Below, piece after piece: positions 27,001 to 35,817 of a stretch of 64,000 bases of DNA (positions are counted from its first letter, which is position 1; each line of letters begins with the position of its first letter). A model generated the notes under the pieces. The model was not told where the DNA came from and did no database searches. It saw only the letters and a program-made list of their open reading frames with translations. The translations under genes and the position numbers were made by a program. Source of the stretch: Streptomyces caatingaensis (GTDB lineage: Bacteria > Actinomycetota > Actinomycetes > Streptomycetales > Streptomycetaceae); contig NZ_LFXA01000002.1 of NCBI RefSeq assembly GCF_001187435.1, positions 1,178,001 through 1,242,000 on the forward strand, written 5' to 3'.

Positions 27001-27424
27001 GGCGCACCGCCCGGGTGGTGACCACGCCCCCGGCCAGCAGCAGCACCCCGATCACCAGCAGCTTCACCGTCGCCCGGCCCGGTCCCGTCACCACGCACAG
27101 CGGCAGCACCGTCGCGGCCGTGCCCGTCACGACGACCGGGGTGAGCCACCGGACCCCCGGCGGGTCGCGGTCCTCCTCCCCGAGGAGCAGCCGGGCGAAC
27201 ACCAGCGTCCCGGCCGGGCCCAGCACCGAGACGACCAGCGCGAGGTCGACGTAGGCCGGCCGCCCGTAGCCCTGGGCCAGCAGCAGGAACAGCAGGCACA
27301 GCAGGAGCGTCGCGAAGTTCTGCGCCACCACCCGCCGTCCGGGCGCGCCGCGCACGGCGCCCCACAGGGCCGGGCCCAGCCCGGCGGCCAGGAGCAGGGC
27401 GGCGGCGCCCAGCCAGACGTTCAT
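26993..27424 (-). CDS. Mrp antiporter subunit F/G-like membrane protein
   Basis: A 143-residue protein. Its first half holds helix LGAAALLLAAGLGPALWG, RVVAQNFATLLLCLLFLLLA and YVDLALVVSVLGPAGTLVFA, which match MrpF (the YVDLALV segment). The second half has helices TGTAATVLPLCVVTG and VKLLVIGVLLLAGGVVTTRA and looks like a reduced MrpG. I read it as an F-G fusion. The ATG at 27424 overlaps the stop of the preceding small gene (ATGA). Confidence 0.78.
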   Translation of the reverse strand: MNVWLGAAALLLAAGLGPALWGAVRGAPGRRVVAQNFATLLLCLLFLLLAQGYGRPAYVDLALVVSVLGPAGTLVFARLLLGEEDRDPPGVRWLTPVVVTGTAATVLPLCVVTGPGRATVKLLVIGVLLLAGGVVTTRAVRRG

Positions 27425-27594
27425 CCGCGGGCCGCCCGCCGGGCGCCCCGGGCGGCCCCGGCCCCCGCCAGGGCGGCCACCGTGCCGACGCCGGCCTCCA
27501 GCTCGTCCACCGGGCCGATCAGCATGATCCACAGCACGGTGAGCCCGGCCCACCAGCCGAGGACCTCCACCGCGGCCTCCACCCTCCTGCGCAC
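27421..27594 (-). CDS. Very short MrpE-like membrane protein, first gene of the antiporter operon
   Basis: A 57-residue protein with basic start VRRRVEAAVEV, helix LGWWAGLTVLWIMLIG and an Ala/Gly-rich end. Position in the operon and the LTVLWIMLIG helix suggest subunit E, but MrpE is normally about 160 residues, so this would be only its N-terminal quarter. GTG 27594 is preceded by AAAGGTGA. It may be a distinct small subunit. Function is inferred from context only. Confidence 0.6.
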   Translation of the reverse strand: MRRRVEAAVEVLGWWAGLTVLWIMLIGPVDELEAGVGTVAALAGAGAARGARRAARG

Positions 27595-27799
27595 CCGGAC
27601 GTCACCTTTCGGAAGAGACGGACCCCGAAGAGAGGACCCTGAAGAGACGGACATCGATTGTGGCGGGAACGCCCCAGTATCGGCCGGTGGGTACCGCCGG
27701 GCCGGGGACCGCCGGAGGCGTGTCGCCTCCCCGCCGGGGTACGCGTGCCCCCAGGACTCCCCGGGAATCCCCGGGTCCGCAGGAAAGGAGACACCCGTG

Positions 27800-28024
27800 A
27801 TGGGCATGGGAGGGTGCATCGGCCTGATCGCCGTGGGCGCCATCCTCACCTTCGCCGTGGACTGGCACGTCCAGGGCATGAACGTCCACCTCGTCGGACT
27901 GATCCTCATGCTGGTCGGCTTCATCGGGACGACGGCGTATGTCAGCGTGTTCAAGCGCCGCCACACCCAACCGCCGCCGCCCGCCGCGCCGGTGATCGAG
28001 GAGGACCACCGCTTCACGCGGTGA
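27800..28024 (+). CDS. Small two-helix membrane protein, DUF6458-like
   Basis: A 74-residue protein: MGMGGCIGLIAVGAILTFAV, a short loop DWHVQGMNVH, a second helix VGLILMLVGFIGTTAYVSVF and a basic/acidic tail ending EEDHRFTR. I recall this layout as DUF6458, common in actinobacteria. The ATG follows AAAGGAG. A possible sigma-B-like -10 (GGGTAC) occurs upstream near 27735. Divergent from the antiporter operon. No function known to me. Confidence 0.82.
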   Translation: MGMGGCIGLIAVGAILTFAVDWHVQGMNVHLVGLILMLVGFIGTTAYVSVFKRRHTQPPPPAAPVIEEDHRFTR

Positions 28025-28093
28025 CACGGCCGTGTCCGGCATCACACGCCGCACCGCGCGGCCCCCGCACCGGCCCCCGCCACGATGGGGATC

Positions 28094-28981
28094 ATGCAGA
28101 CAGGTATCGCCCTGCCCCGGTACGGAACCCACGCCCGCACAGAGGCGATCGCCGGCTTCGCCCGGGACGCCGAGGAGGCGGGATTCGCCTCCCTGTGGGC
28201 GGGGGACCGCTCACTGACCCCCGTGGCCCCCGGCGACCTCTATCCGGGCCACACCCCCGACAACCCCTACCCGCCCGAGTACCGGACCTTCCTCGACCCC
28301 CTCACCGTCCTCACCGTCGCCGCCACCGCGACGCGCCGCGTGCGCCTGGGCACCAGCACCCTCAACGCCCCCTGGTACCCGCCCCTGTTGCTCGCCCGCT
28401 CCCTCACTTCGCTCGACCGGGTCAGCGACGGCCGTCTCGACGCCGGGCTCGGCACCGGCTGGATGCGCGACGAATACGCCGCCGTCAACGCCGACTTCAC
28501 CCGCCGCGGCGCCCTCCTCGACGAGATCCTCGACATCCTGCACGGCATCTGGACCGAGGAGACCTTCGAGCACCAGGGCCCGCAGTGGACCATCCCCCGC
28601 GCCCACGTCGGCCTCCGCCCCGTCCAGCGCCCCCACCCGCCCGTCCTGCTCGGCGGCTTCAGCGCCGCCGCCCTGCGCCGCGTCGGCCGCCGCGCCGACG
28701 GCTGGGCCGGCGTCCTCCTGCCCCCCGAGGCCCACACCGCCCTCTGGACCACCGCCCGCCGCGCCGCCGCATCCGCCGGACGCGACCCCGACGCCCTCCG
28801 CCAGTGCCTCCGCCACAACCCCCGCCCCGGAGCCACCCCCGAAACCGTCGCCACCGCCCTCCGCCAGGCCCGCGACCTCGGCGCGGACAGCTGCTTCCTC
28901 GACCTCCAGCAGTGCGTCCGGGAACCGGACGAGGCACTGGAGCTGGGCATCGAGGCACTGGAGCGGACGCGCGAGGGCTAG
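28094..28981 (+). CDS. LLM-class (luciferase-like) flavin-dependent oxidoreductase
   Basis: A 295-residue TIM-barrel F420- or FMNH2-dependent enzyme. Motifs: MQTGIALPRYG at the N-terminus, EEAGFASLWAGDR, RRVRLGTSTLNAPWYPPLLL, DRVSDGRLDAGLGTGW and PPVLLGGFSAAALRRVGRRAD. The short length and GxGTGW motif suit the F420-type subgroup common in actinomycetes. The ATG at 28094 is preferred over 28085 because CACGAT at 28081-28086 could be a -10 hexamer for a leaderless transcript starting at 28094. Monocistronic. Substrate unknown. Confidence 0.9.
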   Translation: MQTGIALPRYGTHARTEAIAGFARDAEEAGFASLWAGDRSLTPVAPGDLYPGHTPDNPYPPEYRTFLDPLTVLTVAATATRRVRLGTSTLNAPWYPPLLLARSLTSLDRVSDGRLDAGLGTGWMRDEYAAVNADFTRRGALLDEILDILHGIWTEETFEHQGPQWTIPRAHVGLRPVQRPHPPVLLGGFSAAALRRVGRRADGWAGVLLPPEAHTALWTTARRAAASAGRDPDALRQCLRHNPRPGATPETVATALRQARDLGADSCFLDLQQCVREPDEALELGIEALERTREG

Positions 28982-29100
28982 CGGCCGGCGGGAAATCCGG
29001 ATGCCCGCGCCGCCGCCCTGGCCGGGGGCCGGCGGCCCCGCTCGTCGCGTTCCCCTTCCGCACGGCCCTCACGGCCGGCCGTGACGAACGGCTGCTGGAG

Positions 29101-29112
29101 TGACCCGGGTCA
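29101..29112. promoter_or_regulatory. Perfect 12-base palindrome upstream of the ABC exporter gene
   Basis: TGACCCGGGTCA at 29101-29112 is a perfect palindrome in the 262-base gap before the ABC transporter gene, 131 bases upstream of its ATG. It is a candidate operator for a dimeric repressor; no regulator gene is adjacent. The rest of the gap shows nothing else I recognise. Confidence 0.45.
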
Positions 29113-29243
29113 ACGCCCCTGACGTGCGCGGTCGTTGTTGTCGCGCATGGCCGGCTGCCACCCGTGACCATCTGAAGATCCTTCCGGTTAGGCACCGGGT
29201 GCCCACGACGGGGCGCTCTTTACCGAGGGAGGGAGAACGGACG

Positions 29244-31277
29244 ATGGAGGACCCGTCAGGAAGTAAACCGGCAGGAAGTAAACAGGCCCCGCGCCGGCGC
29301 CTGTGGGGCGGCCCACGGGCGCGGAGCGAGGCACCGCTGTCGGAGAGCGAACGGCTGCTGTTCTCCGGCGCGTTGCGGCACGACAAGAAGTGGGCCGTCT
29401 ACGAGGACCCGCTGCTGCGGATGTCGCTGTGGTCCATGGCCCGGCAGTTCCCGTCCATGCTCGCCACGGTGTGCAGGGTGGCCTGGGGCGTGGACCGCGC
29501 CGCGCTGCTGGTGGTCTTCGGCACGAACCTCGCCGCCGGGCTGATGACGGCGTTCGGACTGGTGGCCACCAACCAGGTGCTGGTGCACCTCTTCGCCGCC
29601 GGCCCGACCGCCGAGCGGCTGCGCGAGGCACTCCCGGCGCTGCTCTCCGCCGGGGCCGTCGCCGGGGTGTCGGTGGCGCTGGGCAGCTGGTCGGTGATGT
29701 ACGCGGGCCGCCTCTACCCGAAGATCGAGCTCGCGTACACGGCCCGCTACTACCGGGGCATGGCCCGCTGCGAGATGGCGGCCCTGGAGAACAAGGACAT
29801 CTACAAGGTCCTGGCGGCCGGCCGCTACGGCACCGACTCCGTCAAACGGATGCTGCGGTACGCCGTGGACATCCTCCACGACGTCGTGGGCTTCGCCGCC
29901 TCCGCCCTCGTGCTGGCCCTCCTCAACCCGCTGCTCGTCGCCGCGCTCGCCCTGATCGCCGTACCCCGCTGGCTCGCCGCCGTCGCGGTGGTGCGCCGGA
30001 CCTACGCCTCCATGCACGTATGGCTCGACCACACGCGGGCGGTGGACACCATCACCTACCCCATCACCCGCGTGGACGTCAGCGCCGAAGTACGCGTGCA
30101 CGGCGCGGGGAAGCTGCTGATGGACGCGCACGCCGACATGGCCGCCACCGCCGCCCGCGAGAAGGCCCGCCTGGCGAGGGCCGAGGCCGGCACCGAACTG
30201 GCCGGGTCGGCGGCCTCGGGCCTCGGACGGCTGTGCGCGTACGGGCTGTTGTGGCTGCTGCTCACCTCGGGCGGCATGCCGCTGGCCGCCGCCGGCACGG
30301 CCGTGCTCGCCATCCGCACCTCGACCGGCTACCTCGCCGGGCTGGTCATGCAGTTCAACCACATGGTCGAGGAGTCCATGTACCTCGGCGACCTCGACGA
30401 GGCGTGCGCGCTGACCGCCCGGCACGCGATCCCGGAGGGCGGCCGGGACGTCCCCCGGGGCGGCTTCGACGTGGTCCTCGACCGGGTGTCGTTCCGCTAC
30501 CCGAACACCGACAAGTACGCCCTGCGGGACGTGTCGTTGGAGATCCCGCGCGGCAAGGTCGTCGCCCTCGTCGGGGAGAACGGATCGGGGAAGACGACCC
30601 TGGCCGGCCTCGTCGCCGGGCTGTACCTGCCCACGGACGGCACCCTCGCCTTCGGCGGTGTCGACGTGCGGGAGGCCGACCGGCAGCAGGTCTTCGACCA
30701 GATCGCCGTCCTCTCCCAGGAGATCGCGCACTGGCCCATGACGGTGCGGGCGAACATCCACATCGGCCGCTCCACCGTTCCCCGCCGCGACATCCAGCGA
30801 CGGGCCGAACGGGCCGCGGCCGAGGCCGACGTCCTCGGCGTCATCGAGGACCTCCCCCACGGCTGGGACAGCATCGCCGTCAAGGGCTTCGAGCGCGGCG
30901 TCAAACTCTCGGGCGGGCAGTGGCAGAAGCTCGCCACGGCCCGGGCGCTCTACCGCGACGCGCCGCTGCTCATCGTGGACGAGCCGACGGCGGCGCTCGA
31001 CCCCAAGAAGGAGATCGAGACGTTCGCGGCCCTGCGCGAGCTGACTGACGACGGCACCACCGTCCTCATGATCACGCACCGGCTCGCCGCCACCGCCACG
31101 GCGGACCTCATCCACGTCCTCCGCGACGGGCACCTCATCGAGTCCGGCACGCACACGGAACTGATGTCCGTCGAGGGCGGCCACTACCGCGAGTTGTACG
31201 AACTCCAGGCCGCCCAGTACGGCAACGGCAGCGGCACCGTGCCCGCCCCGAGAAAGGAGCAGCCGGCGGGCACCTGA
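29244..31277 (+). CDS. ABC exporter, fused permease and ATPase
   Basis: A 677-residue half-transporter. After a basic 50-residue N-terminus come about six helices (ALLVVFGTNLAAGLMTAFGL, VVGFAASALVLALLNPLLVA and LCAYGLLWLLLTSGG among them), then a nucleotide-binding domain from about residue 400: Walker A LVGENGSGKTTLAGL, signature KLSGGQWQKLATARA, Walker B LLIVDEPTAALDP and the H-loop MITHRLAA. It would work as a homodimer. The type with GGQWQKLATARA is common next to natural-product genes, but no peptide precursor or modification enzyme lies nearby. The ATG follows GAGGGAGGGAG. Substrate unknown. Confidence 0.93.
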   Translation: MEDPSGSKPAGSKQAPRRRLWGGPRARSEAPLSESERLLFSGALRHDKKWAVYEDPLLRMSLWSMARQFPSMLATVCRVAWGVDRAALLVVFGTNLAAGLMTAFGLVATNQVLVHLFAAGPTAERLREALPALLSAGAVAGVSVALGSWSVMYAGRLYPKIELAYTARYYRGMARCEMAALENKDIYKVLAAGRYGTDSVKRMLRYAVDILHDVVGFAASALVLALLNPLLVAALALIAVPRWLAAVAVVRRTYASMHVWLDHTRAVDTITYPITRVDVSAEVRVHGAGKLLMDAHADMAATAAREKARLARAEAGTELAGSAASGLGRLCAYGLLWLLLTSGGMPLAAAGTAVLAIRTSTGYLAGLVMQFNHMVEESMYLGDLDEACALTARHAIPEGGRDVPRGGFDVVLDRVSFRYPNTDKYALRDVSLEIPRGKVVALVGENGSGKTTLAGLVAGLYLPTDGTLAFGGVDVREADRQQVFDQIAVLSQEIAHWPMTVRANIHIGRSTVPRRDIQRRAERAAAEADVLGVIEDLPHGWDSIAVKGFERGVKLSGGQWQKLATARALYRDAPLLIVDEPTAALDPKKEIETFAALRELTDDGTTVLMITHRLAATATADLIHVLRDGHLIESGTHTELMSVEGGHYRELYELQAAQYGNGSGTVPAPRKEQPAGT

Positions 31278-31284
31278 CACCCCG

Positions 31285-31318
31285 GGGGGCGGCGCTCCGA
31301 ACACGGCCCGCCGCCCCC
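31285..31318. terminator. Bidirectional terminator hairpin, ABC / GNAT
   Basis: GGGGGCGGCG (31285-31294) pairs perfectly with CGCCGCCCCC (31309-31318) across a 14-base loop, between the convergent stops of the ABC exporter (31277) and the acetyltransferase (31322). Confidence 0.65.
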
Positions 31319-31321
31319 GTC

Positions 31322-31957
31322 TCACGGCCGGTGGACGCACTCGGCCAGCGTCGCGTGCCGCTTCCAGCCCAGCGTCTCGTAGAGGGCGCGCCCGGCGTCG
31401 GTGGCACCGAGCACGCCCAGGACCGCGCCCTGTTCCAGGGCGTGGTCCGCGAGCGTCCGCATCACCAGCCCGCCGAGCCCGCGCCGCCGGTGGGCCTCCT
31501 CGGTCACCACCCGGTCCATGACGGCGGCCTCGCCGACGACCGCCATCTGCCCCTGGGCGGCGCGCCCGCCGGACGCGTCCCGTACGCGGACGTGGACGAC
31601 GCCGCCGCCGACGGTCTCCACGGTCGCGGTGTACCCCTCGGGGGCGACCGGGCCCGTGGCCACGAGATCGGCGGCCATCAGATGGGCGTCCTTCCGGGCC
31701 ACCTCCCAGCCCCGCGGCAGCCAGGGTGCGATCTCCTCCGGTTCGGCGGGCGTCTTCATCCACGTCCGCGGCGCGGTCACGGAGGCGGCGGCACCGCGGA
31801 CCAGCGCCTCCTCGGCCACCGGCAGGACGTGGCGCCCCACTTCGGCCGGTGTGCCGGCCACCTCGATCCAGAAGCCCCAGGGCTTCTCGACCGGCTCCGG
31901 CGTCCCCCGTGAAACGGCCCACCCGGCCACCCAGGTCCGGACCAGGTCCGCCACCAT
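31322..31957 (-). CDS. GNAT-family N-acetyltransferase
   Basis: A 211-residue protein whose C-terminal 100 residues are a GNAT fold: QMAVVGEAAVMDRVVTEEA then HRRRGLGGLVMRTLADHA (acetyl-CoA motif RXXGXG) and GATDAGRALYETLGWKRHAT. The N-terminal 100 residues are less conserved. The ATG at 31957 is chosen over an upstream one because GGGAGG lies 6 bases before it. Substrate unknown; relatives act on small amines or antibiotics. Confidence 0.85.
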   Translation of the reverse strand: MVADLVRTWVAGWAVSRGTPEPVEKPWGFWIEVAGTPAEVGRHVLPVAEEALVRGAAASVTAPRTWMKTPAEPEEIAPWLPRGWEVARKDAHLMAADLVATGPVAPEGYTATVETVGGGVVHVRVRDASGGRAAQGQMAVVGEAAVMDRVVTEEAHRRRGLGGLVMRTLADHALEQGAVLGVLGATDAGRALYETLGWKRHATLAECVHRP

Positions 31958-32373
31958 CGCATCCTCCCGACACAGACGCTGTCGCCGACGGCCAAGCAGC
32001 ACAGTGATCAGCCGCGCACACTACAACCGCCGCCGTCACGCGGCAGCACAGCCGGGAGAGACTGTCACCTCCGCCCGCGCGGCCCCGCCGGACCCACGTG
32101 TTCCGGCACGACAAGTGGCCGAATCCGCCGTGCAGTTGACGTCTCGGTGCGGCATACTGGCCCCGGAGGGAGCCCCGGTTCCCTCGGTCCCTGCCGGCGG
32201 CCCCGACGGCCGCCGGCGGCCGGCAAGCCGACCACCGCGGCGCTCTGTGCAGCACGTTGCCCGCCCGCGGCGCCATCGGCCCGTGGCAGGGGGACGGGGG
32301 AGATACCCAACGGTGGTCTGCGCCCCCGCCGACTCGGAGCACGGGCCCGGATCGCCGGAGCGGAGGGCCCGCC
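31958..32373. other. Intergenic region with no recognised gene
   Basis: About 416 bases between the divergent GNAT gene and a small plus-strand gene. TTGACG at 32136 and CATACT at 32153 look like promoter boxes but are only 11 bases apart, too close for a standard promoter. The GC-rich open frames crossing here have no ribosome site. I see no other structure. Confidence 0.5.
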
Positions 32374-32499
32374 ATGACCGATGTCCTCTCGTTGATCGCC
32401 GGCGTTCTCGGCGTGCTCAGTGCGGCGCTGGGCCTGGTGGCCGAGGCGCGCCGGATCCGGCGCCGGGCCGACGGCGGCCGGGACGGGGGCCGGGGGTAG
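32374..32499 (+). CDS. Tiny putative membrane protein
   Basis: A 41-residue open frame: MTDVLSLIAGVLGVLSAALG then LVAEARRIRRRADGGRDGGR. One helix followed by a basic tail. The ATG is preceded by CGGAGGGCC at suitable spacing. Length makes coding uncertain; support comes from the ribosome site and the membrane-helix pattern only. Confidence 0.45.
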   Translation: MTDVLSLIAGVLGVLSAALGLVAEARRIRRRADGGRDGGRG

Positions 32500-32508
32500 C
32501 GTCCGTGC

Positions 32509-33984
32509 TCAGACCACGGCGTTCAGCGTCAGCACCACGCCCAGCGACGTCAACGACAGCAACGTGTGGGAGACGGTCCAGGTGCGGAGCGTCCCGCCCA
32601 CCGTGAGGCCGAAGTACTCCTTGAACATCCAGAAGGAGGCGTCGTTGACGTGCCCGAGGAACGCCGCGCCGGAGCCGAGGGACAGGGCGAGGAGCGCGGC
32701 GTGGGGGGAGTCGAGGCCGCCGGCCATCGGGCCGACGATGCCGGCGGCCGCCACCGTGGCGACCGTGCCGGAGCCGGTCGCCGTCCGCATCAACGCGGCG
32801 ACCAGCCAGGCCAACAGCAGCAGCGGGATGTGCAGATGCTCCGCGGCCCGGCCGATCGAGGCGTTGACGCCGGAGTCCTGGAGGGCCACCGAGTAGCCGC
32901 CGCCCGCCCCCACGATCACCAGGACGCCGGCCATGGGCGGGAACGACCGGGAGAGGGTCTCGTGCACCTCACGGCGTGAGAGGCCGGCGCCCCAGCCGAA
33001 GGTGACCAGGGCCACGAGCACCGCCACGAGCAGGGAGATCATCGGGGTGCCGAGGAAGACGACGGCGGACCGCAGCGCGCCGTGTGCCCAAGGGAACGTG
33101 TCGCAGGAGGACTTGAGCATCATCAGGACGATCGGCAGCAGCACGGTCCCGAGCGTCACGGAGAACCGCGGCATGCGCCGCCCCGTCGCCCCGTCGCAGG
33201 GCGCCTCCCGCACGCCCTCCGCCGGGACGCCGCCCGGCCCCGCGGGCACGAGGACGCGGGCGCCGCCGGGCACGGCGGCCCGCGGCGCCTCCGCCGCGAC
33301 GAGCGCCGCCGCGTCGGGGACGCGGGCGGTGACCCGCGGCCAGATGTACGCGGTGAACAGCGGCCCGACGACGACCGCGCAGGGAACGGCGACGACCAGC
33401 CCGTACAGCAGCGTGAGGCCGACGTCCGCGTGCACCGCGTCGACGGCGACCAGCACGCCGGGATGCGGGGGCACGAGCGCGTGCACGGTGGCCAGACCGG
33501 CCATGGCGGGGACCCCGACCCGCAGCACCGGGCAGCCCGCGCGCCCGGCGATCCGCAGGACCAGCGGCACCAGCATGACGAAGCCGACCTCGAAGAACAT
33601 CGGCAGGCCGACGACGCAGGCGATCGCCGTGACCGCCCAGGGCAGACGTCTCGGCCCGGTGACGCGCGTGAGCGTCGCCACGATCTGGTCGATGCCGCCG
33701 GAATCCGCCATCAGCCGGCCCAGGACGGACCCCAGGACGATGAGGACGCCGACCTTTCCCATGATGTGGCCGAGCCCGGTGGCGAAGGAGTCCGCCGCCT
33801 TCGCGACGCCCGCCCCGGACAGGAGGGAGACGGTCAGGGCGCCGGCCATCAGCGCCAGGAACGCGTGCAGTTTCGCCCAGCCGATGAGGAGGACGACCAC
33901 CGCGATGGACAGGCCCACCAGGACCAGCAGCCAGGTGTCGTGACCCGACCAGGCCGCGGAATGCGCTGCCGCCGCCACCGTCAT
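32509..33984 (-). CDS. Gluconate:H+ symporter family permease (GntP/GntT)
   Basis: A 491-residue membrane protein with about 13 helices. GntP-family landmarks include KLHAFLALMAGALTVSLLSG near the N-terminus, GLGHIMGKVGVLIVLGSVLG, GLPMFFEVGFVMLVPL, LVPPHPGVLVAVDA and FLGHVNDASFWMFKEYFGLT at the C-terminus. It would import gluconate or a related sugar acid. ATG 33984 is chosen because GGGGAGG lies 9 bases upstream; ATG 33990 is in frame but too close. It is divergent from a CitA/DcuS-type histidine kinase gene, which probably regulates it. Confidence 0.93.
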   Translation of the reverse strand: MTVAAAAHSAAWSGHDTWLLVLVGLSIAVVVLLIGWAKLHAFLALMAGALTVSLLSGAGVAKAADSFATGLGHIMGKVGVLIVLGSVLGRLMADSGGIDQIVATLTRVTGPRRLPWAVTAIACVVGLPMFFEVGFVMLVPLVLRIAGRAGCPVLRVGVPAMAGLATVHALVPPHPGVLVAVDAVHADVGLTLLYGLVVAVPCAVVVGPLFTAYIWPRVTARVPDAAALVAAEAPRAAVPGGARVLVPAGPGGVPAEGVREAPCDGATGRRMPRFSVTLGTVLLPIVLMMLKSSCDTFPWAHGALRSAVVFLGTPMISLLVAVLVALVTFGWGAGLSRREVHETLSRSFPPMAGVLVIVGAGGGYSVALQDSGVNASIGRAAEHLHIPLLLLAWLVAALMRTATGSGTVATVAAAGIVGPMAGGLDSPHAALLALSLGSGAAFLGHVNDASFWMFKEYFGLTVGGTLRTWTVSHTLLSLTSLGVVLTLNAVV

Positions 33985-34091
33985 GGGCATGGACCTCCCC
34001 GTTCTCGTTCTCCCGTTGTCGTCCGACGCGGCTGTCGCCTGACGCGCAGGCACCGTAAGCGCGGGCCGTGCGCCCCCACCAGGCGAATCGG

Positions 34092-34148
34092 CGATTGCGT
34101 CGATTGATGGAAGCCGAATAAGTTCCGTGCTTTCCGCTCGTTCCGTGC
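34092..34148. promoter_or_regulatory. Direct repeats between gntP-like gene and two-component system
   Basis: CGATTG occurs at 34092-34097 and 34101-34106 (9 bases apart). Nearer the kinase gene, GTTCCGTGC, TTTCCGCTC and GTTCCGTGC follow each other without spacers at 34122-34148 (period 9). The kinase gene has a -10-like TACCCT at 34177-34182 that ends 6 bases before its ATG, implying a leaderless transcript. The repeats are good candidates for response-regulator sites controlling both directions. Confidence 0.5.
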
Positions 34149-34188
34149 ACGCGGCGGCGCTGTCGGTCCCCCCGGTTACCCTGACGCC

Positions 34189-35817
34189 ATGTTCCGCGGC
34201 CCCCGTCTCGCCACCCAGGTCCTGCTCGCCCAGGTCCTGGCCCTGGTCGTCGTCCTCGGCGCCGGATTCGCCCTGACGGTCGCCCTGTTGCGGAACTCCT
34301 CGGAGCGGCAGTACGAGCAGCGGGCCCTCGCCGTCGCCCGCACCGTGGCCGAGGACCCGGCCGTGACGCGGCGCGTCGGCACGGGCCCCGGCCCCGACGC
34401 CGGGGTGGCCCGCCTCGCGGAGGCGGTCCGGCGGCGCACGGGCATGCTCTTCGTCGTCGTGACGGACCGGCGCGGGATCCGCTGGTCGCACCCCGACCCG
34501 GCCGAGGTCGGCAAGCCGGTCAGCACACCGCCCACCGCGCTCGACGGCCACGAGTCGGTGTCCGTCCAGCGCGGCACCCTCGGCGACTCCGCCCGCGCCA
34601 AGGTCCCGCTGCGCTCCGCCGACGGCACGGTCGTCGGCGAGGTGAGCACCGGGGTACGGGTCGGGACGGCGCTGGAGGCCGCGGCCCCGCTGATCCGCGA
34701 GCAGGGCGCCTTCTCGGCCGTCGCCCTCCTCGTCGGCACCGGCGTCGCGGCCCTGCTCACCCGGCGGCTCAAGCGGCAGACCCTCGGCCTCGAACCGGCC
34801 GAACTCGCCGACCTGCTGCGCGAGCAGCAGGCCGTGCTGCACGGCGTCGGCGACGGCGTCCTCGCCGTGGACCCCGCGAACCGGGTCACCGTGTGCAACG
34901 AGGAGGCGGCCCGCCTCCTCGACGGCCCGCTGCCGCCGGGCACCCCGCTCGACGACGCCGCCCTGCCCGAACCCCTGCGCCGCGTCCTGACGGAGCGTCA
35001 GGAGTTGCGGGGGAGCGCGGCGTTGGTCGGCCGGCGGCTCCTCGTGGTCAGCGCGCAGTCCGTCCGCCGCGGCGGACGCGACCTCGGCCACGTCGTCACC
35101 CTGCGGGACCGCACGGAGCTGGACGAGCTGGAGCGCGAACGGTCCGCGCTGCGCGCCCTCTCGGACGCCCTGCGCGCCCAGGCCCACGAGTACACCAACC
35201 GCCTGCACACCCTCTCCGGCCTGCTCGCCGCCGGCGACGTCGCCGAGGCGCGGGACTACCTGCGCGAACTGGCCGCCGCCCCGCTGGCCACCGAGAGCCG
35301 CGACGGCGCCCGCCTCGCCGACCCGTACCTGCGCGGACTGCTGGCGGCCAAGACGGCCACCGCCTCCGAACTCGGCGTGGAACTGCGCCTGGACGAGGAT
35401 TCCCACCTGCCGGGCCGCCTCACCGAACCGCTGGACGTGGTGAGCGTCGTCGGCAACCTGCTGGACAACGCCGTCCGCGCGGCCGCGCACGGCCAAAGGC
35501 GCCCCGCCTGGGCGGAGCTGAGCGTCCTCGCCGAGGGCGGCACCCTGCACGTCGCCGTGGCCGACAGCGGGGACGGGGTCCGGCCCGAGGACGCCGAGCG
35601 GCTGTTCCGCCGGGGATTCACCACGCGGCGCCCCGAGGAACGGCCGGGCCACGGCATCGGCCTCGCCCTCGCCCGGCAGCTCGCCGCCCGGCACGGCGGC
35701 GAGGTGCGCCTGGGCCAGACCGGCGGGGACGGACACGGCGCGGTCTTCCTGGCCCGCTTCCCCGGCGTCCTGGAACACCGCGCCGAACAGGTCGGAACAC
35801 AGGGAGGTCAACAGTGA
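34189..35817 (+). CDS. Sensor histidine kinase, CitA/DcuS type
   Basis: A 542-residue membrane kinase. Helix 1 is about residues 11-34, then an extracytoplasmic single-Cache/PAS-like sensor to about 170 (MLFVVVTDRRGIRWSHPDP), helix 2 about 174-191, a cytoplasmic PAS to about 315, the phosphorylated His about 333 in RAQAHEYTNRLHTLSGLLAA, the N-box GNLLDNAVRAA and the G-box GHGIGLALARQLAARHGG. This layout is that of dicarboxylate/citrate sensors. Leaderless start. Its stop overlaps the response-regulator start. It probably senses a carboxylate or sugar acid transported by the divergent GntP protein. Confidence 0.93.
   Translation: MFRGPRLATQVLLAQVLALVVVLGAGFALTVALLRNSSERQYEQRALAVARTVAEDPAVTRRVGTGPGPDAGVARLAEAVRRRTGMLFVVVTDRRGIRWSHPDPAEVGKPVSTPPTALDGHESVSVQRGTLGDSARAKVPLRSADGTVVGEVSTGVRVGTALEAAAPLIREQGAFSAVALLVGTGVAALLTRRLKRQTLGLEPAELADLLREQQAVLHGVGDGVLAVDPANRVTVCNEEAARLLDGPLPPGTPLDDAALPEPLRRVLTERQELRGSAALVGRRLLVVSAQSVRRGGRDLGHVVTLRDRTELDELERERSALRALSDALRAQAHEYTNRLHTLSGLLAAGDVAEARDYLRELAAAPLATESRDGARLADPYLRGLLAAKTATASELGVELRLDEDSHLPGRLTEPLDVVSVVGNLLDNAVRAAAHGQRRPAWAELSVLAEGGTLHVAVADSGDGVRPEDAERLFRRGFTTRRPEERPGHGIGLALARQLAARHGGEVRLGQTGGDGHGAVFLARFPGVLEHRAEQVGTQGGQQ

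Noticed and set aside
29244..31277. ABC exporter as part of a lanthipeptide cluster
   Set aside because: No LanC/LanKC-like gene, precursor with Ser/Thr/Cys-rich core, or protease is adjacent.
32136..32158. TTGACG and CATACT as a promoter
   Set aside because: The spacing of 11 bases is too short for a sigma-70-type promoter.
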